This document shows positions 15,001 to 20,586 of a DNA stretch of 43,239 nucleotides, piece after piece. The position numbers and the translations under genes are program-made. The stretch spans positions 1 through 43,239 of the forward strand of contig MEDY01000704.1 in assembly GCA_001724265.1 (NCBI GenBank). Direction: 5' to 3'. The stretch is from Rhizaria sp. SCN 62-66 (lineage: Eukaryota > Rhizaria, unplaced). The notes under the pieces are model-generated. The model worked only from the letters and a program-made list of their open reading frames with translations, ran no database searches and had not been told where the DNA came from. Positions within the stretch are counted from its first letter, which is position 1. Each line of letters begins with the position of its first letter.

Positions 15001-16177
15001 AGGTACCGGAAGAACTGATGTGCCCGCTCTTAATCGTTGCCAGCGAGCGCGCGTTCATGTTGCGCATGCTGACTTCGAGAACGAACGAAGTTTCAGAGCC
15101 TGTGCGCGGCGATCCGATACTCATTATAGCAACAGAAAGCTGGAAAGGATCATACATCGGGAGCGGATTTGCAGCAACGCTTGCGTATGAGACTCCGAAT
15201 TTGTACAGCGAAGTAACTGATGCAGTGTGGTAGGCGGCGAACCGTGAGTCGAAGGTGCAGCCTGCTTTGGTGAAATTATCGGTCGTTCCATAGCCCCCAC
15301 CAACGAAGGAAGTCCACATTGTGTCTGAGTGTGAGAGCGAATATGGGCAATTACCGATGCTCAGGCCAGTGGGGAAGCAGATATAATCGCAAGAGCCCAT
15401 GTAGACTGTGGCTGTTAAGCAGGGCTCAGTCACCCAGTAGTATGTGCTGCCCGAGAACAGCGCCCATGTGCCCTCAAAGGTGAAGTAGACGCAGTTCGTA
15501 CACGAAACAGAGATCAAGTGCTCAGCAGCGTAATAGTTGTAGGAATCCACGACGCCGTTGTACCTATACACAACTTGAGACACGACGCGGGAACCATGTA
15601 CGTAGCCGCCGTTCACAGCTTGTAGCTGCGCATCAAAGGAAGAGGCACCCTGCTGATGCGGCAAGGCCGCGGGGGTGAACGCACCGGCGTGAGGGCTGCG
15701 GCCGCTGACACGGGCGTGATGATGAGTACTGTCACCGCTGGTGCTTTTGTTGCTGTGGTGCTGCTGCACGCGGAGGCGTGCAAAGCGCTCGCCATCAGCG
15801 GCATGCACGCGTTCCACATGGAGAGCGACCGCCTGCTCGGGGGTCTCGAACGGCATGCCAGGGGTACGGGGCGGCGGAAGACCATTGAGCGGGTCGCCGA
15901 GCGCAAGTGCCAGCGCTTGCCAAAGGCTCGGCGGCAAGTAAGCTGGGTTCTTGTACAAGAGGCCTCGCGTCGTTACGTTTTGCGTCAGACGGTTGACAAA
16001 GGCCAGGTACATGTAGATACGCGGCAAGGAGCTCAGGTTGAACGGGAAAGTTGTTGACAGCGCAGATGGCGGCTGAAGGGCTGCGGTCGCGGCGACAGCT
16101 TCGAGGGCAACAATGAAGATCAGAAGCACTGCTGCGGACGCGATGAACGCACGCATGGCGCGTCCGGCCACGCGCAT
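1..16177 (-). CDS. Giant secreted/cell-surface protein, modular, 3' end outside window
   Basis: Translating the minus strand from the ATG at 16177 gives 5392 codons with no stop down to the window edge, so the C-terminus is missing. An in-frame TAA lies at 16220-16222. A second in-frame ATG at 16156 is an equally good start. The N-terminus is a clear signal peptide: a basic start, a hydrophobic core AFIASAAVLLIFIVAL, then a small-residue stretch ending near AVAATA. Next come a His/Ser-rich linker (about residues 125-165), a Cys-rich domain (about 224-308), Thr/Ser/Val-rich beta modules with paired cysteines, a propeller-like centre (about 3040-4130), and more modules to the edge. N-x-S/T sites are frequent. 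No intron is needed over 16 kb. Codon use is much less GC-biased than in metE, NUP205 or DDX10. The family is not recognised. A role in adhesion or the cell coat is inference from the signal peptide, size and repeats. Any membrane or GPI anchor would lie outside the window. Confidence 0.92.
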   Translation of the reverse strand, partial: MRVAGRAMRAFIASAAVLLIFIVALEAVAATAALQPPSALSTTFPFNLSSLPRIYMYLAFVNRLTQNVTTRGLLYKNPAYLPPSLWQALALALGDPLNGLPPPRTPGMPFETPEQAVALHVERVHAADGERFARLRVQQHHSNKSTSGDSTHHHARVSGRSPHAGAFTPAALPHQQGASSFDAQLQAVNGGYVHGSRVVSQVVYRYNGVVDSYNYYAAEHLISVSCTNCVYFTFEGTWALFSGSTYYWVTEPCLTATVYMGSCDYICFPTGLSIGNCPYSLSHSDTMWTSFVGGGYGTTDNFTKAGCTFDSRFAAYHTASVTSLYKFGVSYASVAANPLPMYDPFQLSVAIMSIGSPRTGSETSFVLEVSMRNMNARSLATIKSGHISSSGTYTYYPSIVDVEIDITTSSGAIVTALSYLAVGNGFIPFSSPLTEYNEAPIYSISLLEKRSNTEYVFRLNLGYSFFNHDPSNSLTLRFLASATSTLPTFSSSTLIVSARPSTYYTYDVYTYNDFFGCGNYRAASRVYTPAQLQFDVVGSLRTGTSGSNSLLTTSFTTWYGAGVASLFDYVEGVRGTIRFCDSSPVLFSATSAITNSGCYTVSAATTRFVFSCAAGASLGSSAFQVNITNVQSPMSSPTPTIQGYCLMIHLTSQATSGVPVTLATSLSAPIVAIMRTMTYSYSPISLVLTPEPSNYDMVVSTFSGTFNIEVGEVLNAGALLTFTTALTSFDFSSASVVTGGSCYFSSSSSTQLIIAASAYTLAGSMIYCTVTNMRVVFSNAASRVIANDPYWINKDALKLTSPSITTGVSATDHLVIRASGTAAYFWHMTPISRVLIQGSVLATSRTLQVNMRIYFYATNPIANVIAYTVLSSCTDISLVTASSSITASGDYRVTTGTATSITFDVTNTARYSLDLACFSVGTYPRAVSIAQPVSAYTRQVDFVFYPVRASLGSDISLSDMPHTAAPVKLEYEVIVYAHSALSNGWGFTLTMQSGIAPSAVMTSSTFAITSYTAGTGLTKVTCTVSYTNPTTVTVSGCGTVSGSGNYYAPRVFRFGPVTTTYAYYLAMFKTYSTAQGALGTVSGVSVPQQNTDMSDDTISASDSPPSAVAALYLTRVTTATVTGANTTAPAVTGSSVQNYFVRVFFFKRISSVTVTYSYSASSEMTSSSSVGLSSSCSSFAKGSVKCSSSLTPAMYVSFYTGLFTIAYEKTSFTASEFSFTIATTYATAATVSTTVSAFAGSSLGAPLTYSPPFEFTTVLTEIAWASTDLTAKIHFYLFPHTSVLSAYNVVLQSNCGVFTTGKTVTLVNSLATGTCASRYSSGFDQMSMPATCMPAQPKFVGFQIEAAYTMSAVHKTAYAATSLVPASCFTLVDASTSTALTTLHSVDIGPIPPPNAFMYDLSMVRSSSSSLQHARADIRTVLMVPISATSVKVIVTVSNSTAGNCPAGLTVTSTTFYTLGSSCTRTSASGSELVATCTGGPWGNKDVFAFGFDYINFPTTVNNIEETPYLGPGCISVKMAYDAFTLTGIPMTPVWSRPLLTAELERTLSSDATQGATHHLSLDLGDEKFVATTNDFSFIALLRDFSGLTFYSHTGFVTTSKIDWKVASPASGAVEFGPSAPTSAVGVCLPTAPCTVRIPVTATFAGTVPLFTSVSVYVKETSTGLTRPYATAPVRMPAGIIQQQLAPPAMPFSATAFTVTATAASPLLRTFSITLFDTTTLNTAALQYWVVQLPLTGFTYASAKYTLKVGAGSASTAVSVPAEGEITIPKISTMVNVSVVMTVTSVTVTLVETPELVTVALEHYSMRNTLTANATRLNRAVSLGYGALQQDTRATYTISSNTFAAGLRPVYATADCAMVLTETRYRMKCSVAWTGLVDITPSMTLALVTRDASPHTTPTGVRLESATRTSPTLGSTPCTPATTGAAIALTNCLANGYSALTLEVIISAVSFLVEQQLEIELRSGTARRAVAQVRPPLGVIELTGVDPVFTFASPTSHNGLLVMKPVLSYYANTISSALYAEVEILGGRFGTRFVAGASKTTTSVTFNSCAVECELNNVIFPNISTSLLCPISSCSLPASGQLTVSVTSGFVPGPTTEERAMLRLSITATVVGPGDRRVLYSGLFTAPRGTLTGGDTSTGTDTVTAGTVARTAVHTLTPAPTLCSGGDIVLDSGEYFRLTPPLSARTNMAWEALAAAQYTWSSPDLAASGTTAVSLTATVSSKQRWIILRPQTEGRAYCFGARQPNLIATLPIVIPVMASESFIVEILSRGGLVRYRHLARLSSLPDTELPAVLTLSTRAQGDYSAVGYVKINITDLTVAQVNEARFSLTMGSACNYFPAVGTKTLGFSDNVVLVSNPSSASLYKTPVVDALEFSITATAIPVVAYVPGVYCSSSADTAVTLATHFGTSAAVVMSKTATLPVAAPIPATQIALYAMHLNGKFATVAGAMRPPVEGIAGYAFSDKFDISFAIISSLGIPAGYYLSLIVPWVTTATFSVSVLDSAHTTITNVVQTLVPAERRVSLQFTKGWPANSQMIIVRSGSSVDSTVTSREVTAKITMNLDSMTNNILEQGTSIVPLRSDWYQALTSSVTVVPTALGSGYARGVSLTVNFRAPAATFIAVSPNPLSVLLVLFPTITVASDPVHESAKFFFSNAGSTTLQCGTLAVKTLATSRKFERYASALSADGTTVTYAPGFRIELEYQAAAVNDNCVLTVTHLHASNVYYRDALTLVTTATVTLLSGASATVLNNFYYSTATAAVTTTGLLKTNDLPTPWAQILPLAPLSMNSTSSLRFLSAGNELSVMGPQAFFYTASTTVSNDPGFAGLGDVFSLASRLQIKTVPTSATAMCFSLPVGTNSSATTITLYIEGQSTSSPTSIAANATVCPSGLRDVLASFDAISFTANTAARSDAQRAVLPTQCVCTNTAALPTTLKQADSVMTIVIPGVSFMPSLPAEAIESLRMSPLTMIAPVANVEGTMEAVVAPAMTIGAIPPRNRIFPRGFHIGNPLTPFTDLAQVTAAAAAPSMSLMYAVASDGLYVAEPTVSVSATTPTPYVSPQISTLAAWKKIASVASGRVSLAVAPDDTTVVLNSDNKQLTIIETSYDDTISTATIPFSSIDKQPLYPYRNAHQAPLFTPIILGWQERTSFAASAATATVVLPVGGALHVFSFTAEGQSKFLRTEYPIGENSTITAVASSATALAFVVCGSIPNAAGAQCVTVKQALGAVTFTTSARITIDSRVGVVVTAADLCPAGYNGLALDACFFAAVQNTDAEAPASTIYRISLGSTIAVTRAAVVPGIQVVDLKLTSFANQIILLRNNPNLIPLSSVAIAVLSRISDSWMYEAGGDLSSIFLTLPSTSTVPSQRNLPMLVASADRESFIVAAGNAAQWRSFKALPVLNNVVALSPTSSAITVQFSRASTSHKVLFASNTFTLTLTLTGSLYNGSTLIQTLRSSSGVNDVSVSLPLTTAAPWYVADSLSPYSAALAFGVHPASTGVKDVELSSHLRMVTMLPNIAGFIATSDVMLPEKTWFGGVVPTLVGSYIADPMFGRGKTTTWRVWFTSPDALHTAATWTLALRYATVAQQTAVIRATNANWTLSVTCTPGFVGKVSCAASASAVTNVATGTPLLLRLDLEVTLIASADLLTTSSTGSNPYSLMTMTRGALTVPTQPYSYVRPAVNPAGYFGYSHRAPLGAHLPSRGPGQVSWYANSEDALCYTFARDFSGCYRFTHRSNVITGDWIATRNTAAAPDPAMASAYGPQGTLVSLVTATRTGSKVSAMRFTAPDPTTGPLAANVLQSFVDLPFDSNMFYFRLGASGVAHMYVVSSAELTGGLVIVYNDAYEVVMLVRMNPRTMRASGTDNVLTSELYKRMDTPIQFSGNAVGDRIVATFDWTAPTSLTNTSQPTTRVVFVYASGLMRACVANIRESSAAANRATASFTADTVRFSCAQADGASTYWVTNSDGTVLTPTSAAFAVSDGVAYIGTEQNVIVAVKLSSSTGVVTITVNHVPSLSTVCPIAALAVHPSGRVISLACADSGTLVNVRVLHGEDLTRYILRANQTAGCMVHVSAEPSRDLTQADRINLHSESIDAYRYFTYDAGLRSVVSMAYAPHGTHLAVMGTTSVSTSNTVQFLRMAEEMTTTFSPSKLGGGVLANWTFTFAFESFAYPTLPVCTVWGPQSTSFANVTSVTITTTPATTTRTVTAITQLAHKLTFVGTAAMTATSGTWEVIVLNVINPIMNVTQEFQASIACSHQVTPQDPGNTLWSADNMAPVWNGPVLPTGLQTVAVTSVPTPITADSYPWSLTLMTLASGSPVSLTYLPPFSRSPLALQDAVKIGKSQVYRVRVRFQDGSAAPCVVGEGNAAVVTIASRTGISTTFMLSCSAATTYDNPIVVELTPWVGTLASGYAAALSTTLTKPVRVTPTYYLTATVRVGSTVNTEPESYPAGADTDVILHFNVPMTEDTSYTLSFSTTSGTCRFYNAVTGDGPTTKLIGSIALPGDLERIDDNGIVIGRMRCSVPYSPGVTINMVIPSDKGFVGDTMPVRPIVGTVFVRPTMTYALEFSIGANNPPIELAVLAQPAFSTRSAVKMELLRNGLPLSVPCSLLASSSSTAAKVRTLTVQLTSTTYAAINCYESVAPTDNIALSVTYPNNDGSYDVITTNYITAWLISTVRMLTVMPTGVETPTSLPIFTPFYIEFDTEVRVERYTTNIFQHSAGGDACAFAPVSSLTKLLHIKNDDEYRALITEGVLSEQMTDRVNLISTNTQRHALLAICSTAAVAVGTSIDFTLTRVGDSYIYPARLSHHASVVQVLFTPKAAVYDAARTPNTLGETPMSEVAPHEYFIDTLPLSLTLEWVLPTERANSVTVSVYMLDSAPCYFNDNINATSVSTTLLPEDAESGSLVFTVVCTVMRYSEQFATRITDDSTGAVIAQWTALQVRITGRITLTAALPALDTADASTIDLTESTSVVEFPRAVTVPMTLTFRPALVDSGVFGLSFTNPSANCVFKASSTSAADTDTKDFSLAVGVEQVTFSITCAQPASDPPRISALFTEDSKVYYDRFESSGLQTKGELQLMINNKTTASYLSFVVRETYTIIGQFVPTPTVLQSVSITQITTPADCVFLLNNGATLYTSEPVFKQTSLTEPFYARMICRRTHGVGSIFSITSDVYTGETIGPTPVWGLIGMDFFVPTNIVGANREITDLTSRELFSTEAVASGADELPAPYILRAPATNTTQVRVRVIPSVLAMTIVYVTFTKTNGLCGFTTYSDSGIVTFAYTAQLTYAVGDAQKDIYVSCSVTNSEPVYLHAELAAGNYLLPAISLPLKVRGSIKFTTDGVEPRMAFNGDLVANRDWRFTVSLDPVAAEITTLAIDVLPNNATGPNPSCGFRLITGEL
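2..3560 (-). repeat. Tandem ~130-residue two-cysteine protein modules (C-terminal set)
   Basis: Successive cysteines in strands of pattern hydrophobic-x-hydrophobic-x-Cys sit at residues 4248, 4379, 4514, 4630, 4771, 4905, 5034, 5150 and 5294. The steps are 131, 135, 116, 141, 134, 129, 116 and 144 residues. Examples are IACSH, LSCSA, RCSVP, INCYE, AICST, VVCTV, ITCAQ, MICRR and VSCSV. Most are preceded by a partner cysteine about 30-55 residues earlier, usually in a Cys-x-Phe setting (CRF, CAF, CYF, CVF, CVF, CGF). This is a regular domain repeat with a probable internal disulfide, like an Ig-type or other beta-sandwich fold. DNA identity between copies is too low to see, so the repeat is old. 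Confidence 0.75.
3790..7060 (-). other. Propeller-like central region of the giant surface protein
   Basis: Around residues 3040-4130 the two-cysteine module pattern is not obvious. Segments resemble beta-propeller or WD-type blades: RVSLAVAPDDTTVVLNSDN (near 6940), IAALAVHPSGRVISLACADS (near 4110) and VVSMAYAPHGTHLAVMG (near 3860). The usual hydrophobic-Ala-x-Pro-x-Gly/Asp turn followed by a hydrophobic strand is visible. An aromatic-rich stretch near 5000-5130 contains GYFGYSHRAPLG. The blade count cannot be set by eye, so this is an inference from short motifs. Confidence 0.4.
12900..14480 (-). repeat. Same two-cysteine modules near the N-terminus
   Basis: The same signature recurs early in the protein. 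Second-position cysteines are at residues 612 (VFSCAA), 768 (IYCTV), 917 (LACFS) and 1022 (VTCTV), each with an upstream partner such as GCYTV, SCYFS or SCTDI. Spacings are 156, 149 and 105 residues, slightly less regular than in the C-terminal set. The module type therefore brackets the central propeller-like part. Confidence 0.6.
15250..15510 (-). other. Cys-rich N-terminal domain of the giant surface protein
   Basis: At about residues 224-308 of the giant protein seven cysteines fall in some 85 residues, in short motifs such as SCTNC, EPC, GSC, ICFP, GNC and GCTF, among aromatic residues (Tyr, Trp, Phe). The downstream modules have only about two cysteines per 130 residues, so this is a separate disulfide-stabilised unit. 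It could be a ligand-binding head, but I do not recognise a named family. Confidence 0.6.
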
Positions 16178-16873
16178 ACAATTGATAGGCGATACTAAAG
16201 TGGCGGACAGTGTGGATTTTTAAGGGCACGCTGGGTGTGTGCCTTGTCAAGAGTTTAACAACAACAAGCTAGCGGAGGCGGGACCAGGTGAGGGAGCAGC
16301 GAGCTAAACGACGCCTTAAATGGGGTAAATGAATATTCCAAGAAACAAATGGGATAAAAATGTGAAATTAATAGCAGATAAAGTGGCCTTCGGTCTACAC
16401 AAATGCTGAAAAGTGAATATTCATGCTGTTAATATCGCGACAAAGCGACACTTGAGTGAGAACTGGCTGGTCTGCCCCATGGTAATTTCTTATCGAAGAT
16501 AAAATCGCCTGATGATTTGCAAGCACAATAAAGCATCATAACATAATGTAACTCGGACTGTTTCATCCACTTTGAGTGCAGTTATGAAGCGCAAATTGCG
16601 TTTTGTGGGGAAAACGAGTGCCGCAATAATTCTCCTCGATCGACGTCCTCCTTTCGGTTAAGACGATCTCACAGCTGATGCAGTGAAGTCCACAGTTAAG
16701 CTGCGCAACTGCAATGAACATTATATGTTGGTATGTTAGAAATTCTGAACATCCCAAGCCTCAAATCGAGATGACATTGATATCCTGGCTCGATCTCAAC
16801 ATAATCACTCTCTCGTCCCAACCCCAGGACCAAGCCGACCACTATGACCGCAAACTCTTTCCGTGGGCCGCCG

Positions 16874-16909
<36 letters not shown>
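16874..16909. repeat. Homopolymer C tract, 36 nt
   Basis: An uninterrupted run of 36 C on the plus strand (G on the minus strand) lies about 0.7 kb upstream of the giant gene's start. It could form G-quadruplex or i-motif structures. The exact length is unreliable in most sequencing data. Confidence 0.95.
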
Positions 16910-17022
16910 AGTCAACTTGAAAAACAACTCGGCCCGCACAGAACGAATGATTTTTCTTTAAAACTCAGTAAAACACCCGTTATATATGCTATTGTCACAT
17001 TAAAACACTTGAATTAAACAGT

Positions 17023-17424
17023 TTATTCCTCGTATGGAATGGTTTCTTTCTTCTGAATTGTGTTATTAGGCGCCGCAGCACGAGCTTGGACTATCACCCT
17101 GCGTTCGAAGCGGTGGGTTCTTTCGTTCCTCCAAAAGGTCGTCATCGTAGCGGAATAAATCACGGTATGCTCGCTCGCTGAACGCTCCAATTTAATGCGG
17201 CGCTGTACAATAGCAAAGGATGCGTTACAGAGGTCGTGGGGCAATCCTGACATCACGTTTTGATCAACAAAACGAGAGGACCAACGATGCAAAAGAATGC
17301 CGGTGTTTTGAGCGTTCGGCGCTCGCATAGGGAAGCCAATGTCCTGGATAAGGTTTGACATAAGAGCAAAGCCAGCAGTGTAGAAGCAGAGGGGCCACTG
17401 GACAGGGGTTCGGCCATCGTGAGT
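17023..17424 (-). pseudogene. Possible ankyrin-repeat gene remnant
   Basis: A minus-strand frame is open from just after a TAG at 17425-17427 to a TAA at 17023. Its start, DGRTPVQWPLCFYTAG, followed by a leucine/isoleucine-rich helix and a later NAQNTGILLHRW, resembles the Asp-Gly-x-Thr-Pro-Leu-His pattern of ankyrin repeats. There is no good start codon at the head of the frame, and the preceding sequence reads into stops. It looks like a decayed 3' fragment. A spurious frame in intergenic DNA is the main alternative. Confidence 0.25.
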
Positions 17425-17675
17425 CTAAGCTTGGCGAAAGAAGAGCCGCCAGTGGTGGGGATGTGATTACTGGTTGCCAGGTTGAGAGTGGCATTTACCA
17501 ATGTCATCACGCTCGCATCGCGCTATTCAGGCAGGCAAGCTCGATATCAATGCCACCACAAAGAGCATATCGAGATGCGCGCGAGATGCTTTGAGCACAG
17601 GTTGATTCAAGAGAGATGAACAAGATGATCGTGGGAGAAATTGGGCAAGCTGTACACCAGCAGCGGAGTAAGCAA

Positions 17676-18017
17676 CTGTGACGCACGACATTTTACATTT
17701 AAAAAAGCATGTGAGACGGTGACTAAGACGGCCCGCGGTGTATTCCCCTCGCTGTGTCCAAAGGTGGTGTTTCTGTTTCTGTGTTCAAAAGTGGTGTTTC
17801 TTGTGTAAATGATCAGCATTTTAATGCATATAATTCGAATTATATGCTGATAACAATACTTTAAACACAGAAAACACTACACTTTAAACACAGAATCCTT
17901 CTGTGTGTGTTCACAGAAAACACCACCCTTGTATCCGGAGCTTGGTAGGTCGTTGGGTGCCGTTTCTCTGTGGTTCCTGTGAGAGAGTCCCTTTATGTAA
18001 AATGTCGCGCGTAACAG
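17676..18017. mobile_element. Foldback/MITE-like element, copy 1
   Basis: Outer inverted arms of about 24 bp, 17676-17699 and 17994-18017, share CGACATTTTACAT and a GTNACGC end. Nested inside is a second inverted pair built on AAGGTGGTGTTTTCTGTG (17759 onward, and reversed at 17912-17930). At the centre is a 22-nt perfect palindrome, 17826-17847, around TTCGAA. It encodes nothing recognisable. The same architecture recurs at 22837-23173 and at the right end of the window, which marks it as a dispersed non-autonomous element. Confidence 0.75.
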
Positions 18018-19133
18018 CAACCTCATTTGGCACGCTTCTTGAAGACTTTGCCGCATCGCTGTGGTTCGATAGTTCCGAGTGTAAGTGTAAACCGCGGATG
18101 AAAACCCGATGAAGGTCGCCCCAACAAAGGTTGCGTTCATGATAGAGATAGGGCTTACAAGCAGTGAGAGGGAATCGATATTCTGCAGCTCTGCGATATG
18201 CTGTTGTGATCAGTCTGGAGAGCGGGACCCGAACACCCGAAGAAAGATCTGATGCAAAATCTTGAGTACAGTACTGCATGTATGACTCCTTGTACTAGGA
18301 GCGGTGGATGCTTTCTTGCTTGTTCGGGCTAAGTGCGAGAGCAAAAAGAGCTGGTAGAGCTTCAAGCAGGCTCTTCAAACGACTAAATAGCAAACGGGAA
18401 CAACTGGCGCGTTCAAGTAACAAAAAAGCGCATGTGTACTCAAGAAGGCGTTGATAACGCTCTCAGAGGTGGGAGCTATCGCGTTCATGCAAACGTCTTC
18501 GCTGAGTCAAGCGGTCAGAATAAAAGAAGTGATATCTCTTGCAAAACATGCTTGATGACGAGACATGTTGTAATAACTGATAAAACCTATATGGTAAAAT
18601 CCAAGAAAATGAATACAGCTCGTTTGACGGTGAATTCATGGACCAAGGTTCGTGGCAAAAACGGAAGAGACTAGAGACCCCAGCTACTGCCACATCGGCC
18701 CAGCAACTGCGTAACCAAAAGGCAAATCACGCGAGCCACCTTATGACAAATGAAGCCATCAAATTCCTTATTGCATTATATGCTATGCCAACTGTGCTCC
18801 AAGCTTAAAAATTGATTTTTTTTTATGGGTGTGTTGACTGTCACGACAATATCCTTAGTTTTGTTCAAGTTCATATCTGAAACTGACTTATAAAAAGCTA
18901 ATAGACGATGGCAAAGGAACTATAAATACAATATATAAAAGCAACTAACATGTTTAAATCCCTGAATAAGATTAACAAAGACAGGAAATAACTTAAGATC
19001 TTCGAAAACGACTTTCCTCCTTCACATTGCCAAAACTAGCTATAGATCTCTATACGTACATTAAATTTTGCAGTTTCAAAATCAGAAGCGCTCTAGCAGT
19101 GTTTTCTTTTTCATATCGTCAGTTGACTAAGTA
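18018..19133. other. AT-rich spacer, no gene seen
   Basis: Only short frames without recognisable content occur here. No structured RNA is evident. The 3' part leads into the tRNA-Ala pair. Confidence 0.5.
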
Positions 19134-19206
19134 GTGGCTTTAGCTCAGATGGTAGAGTATGCGCTTAGCATGCGCGGGGCAGGGGGATCAATGCCCCCAA
19201 GCTACA
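19134..19206 (+). tRNA. tRNA-Ala (anticodon AGC)
   Basis: A full 73-nt cloverleaf. The acceptor stem GTGGCTT pairs with AAGCTAC, with A as discriminator. The anticodon loop TTAGCAT gives AGC at 19167-19169, read as IGC after editing. The T stem is five G-C pairs. G3:U70, the main alanine identity element, is present. The T loop begins ATCAA instead of TTCAA, a variant also known in plant tRNA-Ala. No CCA is encoded. A run of T about 7 nt downstream should stop RNA polymerase III. Confidence 0.95.
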
Positions 19207-19294
19207 CACACTTTTTTTTGTTACTCTTTGCCTTCCTCTTATTCTTTGCCTCCCTCAAGTAGTAGTTTATGAAGTAAGTACTGTAACGACGTCC

Positions 19295-19366
19295 GTGCTA
19301 GTGGCTCAGTGGTAGAGTGTTCCGTTCGCAACGGAAAGGCCCCGGGTTCAAACCCCGGCTAGTACA
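19295..19366 (+). tRNA. tRNA-Ala (anticodon CGC)
   Basis: A 72-nt cloverleaf. The acceptor stem GTGCTAG pairs with CTAGTAC and the discriminator is A. The anticodon stem TTCCG/CGGAA encloses TTCGCAA, giving CGC at 19327-19329, which reads GCG. The T arm CCGGG-TTCAAAC-CCCGG is canonical. G3:U70 confirms alanine identity. It lies 88 bp after the AGC isoacceptor in the same direction, with a T run just downstream. A dedicated GCG reader fits the heavy GCG use in NUP205. Confidence 0.95.
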
Positions 19367-20503
19367 TACTCTTTTTGTCCTGGCACGCAGCGGGCACTTT
19401 ATTTTTTTGCGCGCACGGATGGCGTGCGCATGATCGACTGCGACGGAGCTTGATGCGTGATTCGTTGATGTCATTTTTGCAAGACTAAACGGCTCGTACC
19501 GAATGGGAGTTGTATGACCCGGAAGACGCGCCTGGGCCTTGTGATGAGGCTGCAGACGATAACGCCGAATAAATTCAAGTCTCAACGTCTCTAAAGACGT
19601 GTCCAAGGCCTCGATTGCAAGAGGTGGGGGAGTTCCTGCCGGAGCCAGTGCGTCACTTCGAACCGCTCGAGCTTAATGAGCTTGAAGAGCAGGGTTAGGA
19701 GGCATATAACGGTTTTAGTGGGTTATAGATCCCCACACTGTTCCAGTCTCCCCAAGAGCCTCATTCGCGTCATTCGCACGTTTCGCCACAATGGGTTCGC
19801 GATATGTATTAATAGTATGGCGGGGTTTCCGGTGTTAGGTCTCCTTCGGCAGGGATTGCGACATAAAATAGCATCTTCACAAAGTATTACAAAGGGTTAA
19901 AGTACAAGAGCAGGTATGAGTTATCATATCAAAAGATTGAATACTTTGACCATTATTTTGTTTAGATCTACAGTATTTTAGGAAGGCCATCCAGGGATCT
20001 CACATTGGTGAACGGCGGAGTAACCATGGTTAAGTATTGAAAACATGCCGCGCCACTTGCTCAGTTCGCGCGAACCGTTGTTCCTCCCACTCGATTTCTT
20101 TGACTTCACCGCCTGACTGCGCTTCGCTGCTCGCAGCGCCAAACAAAAACTGCGCGAACGTACTCGTATTGCTGAGCTTGCCGAAGCCAACGCTCGAAAA
20201 GCTCGTAGACTCGAGGCGCTCATTAAACAACCCCACCAATGAACCACATTGCACAATGTTCAGCGGCTTCAGCAAGCGCGAGCTTTTCGAACGATGTCGT
20301 TGAGTTGCGTGACCATCACTGCCCCGCCAACGACACGACCGTCCATCGAGAAAAATTTACGTGTTTATTAAAAATAGTCCCTCTGAACACACAACACTGG
20401 TCGAATGTGCTGCTGACGCGCGTTGAGTGGCGGAGCATGGAGGGTGAAAAATAAAAGCTGCACCCCGGGTTGGAGCAGCGCGTGGACAGACAAAAAAAAA
20501 ATA
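19367..20503. other. Spacer with one possible gene relic
   Basis: No intact gene is seen. A GC-richer patch at about 20040-20260 holds the short coding-like frame listed separately. The rest is ordinary AT-rich spacer. Confidence 0.5.
20117..20242 (+). pseudogene. Short basic coiled-coil-like frame, possible relic
   Basis: This open stretch of 41 sense codons lies between an in-frame TGA at 20114 and a TGA at 20240. It reads as a charged helix including AARSAKQKLRERTRIAEL and ARKARRLEALI. It vaguely recalls a bZIP basic region and start of a zipper, but the invariant Asn is absent and there is no start codon. It could be the C-terminal end of a decayed gene or chance. Confidence 0.2.
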
Positions 20504-20586
20504 TCCGTCAGGAGTGAATCGAACACCCAACCCGTCGATTTCTATAACTACTACAGTCGACTGCTATACCATTTAGCTACTAACGG
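20504..20586 (-). tRNA. tRNA-Tyr (GTA) with 11-nt intron, copy 1
   Basis: The acceptor stem CCGTTAG pairs with CTGACGG, discriminator A. The D arm is GCTA/TAGC. The anticodon stem GTCGA/TCGAC encloses CTGTAG, an 11-nt intron TAGTTATAGAA, then A. The anticodon GTA is at 20552-20554. The intron sits at the canonical position one base 3' of the anticodon, as usual for eukaryotic tRNA-Tyr. Oligo-A on the plus strand next to the 3' end is the minus-strand T-run terminator. Confidence 0.95.

Larger units (their letters stand above)
16178..17675. other. AT-rich spacer upstream of the giant gene
   Basis: Apart from the C tract and the possible ankyrin relic I see no gene here. The first few hundred bases should contain the promoter and 5' leader of the giant gene. 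No certain core promoter element was identified. Confidence 0.5.

Noticed and set aside
16714-16920. Plus-strand frame encoding a proline run
   Set aside because: The proline run is the C homopolymer, and the rest has no recognisable content.
17911-18279. Minus-strand 122-codon frame
   Set aside because: It overlaps the arm of foldback copy 1 and has no recognisable domain, so it is probably fortuitous.
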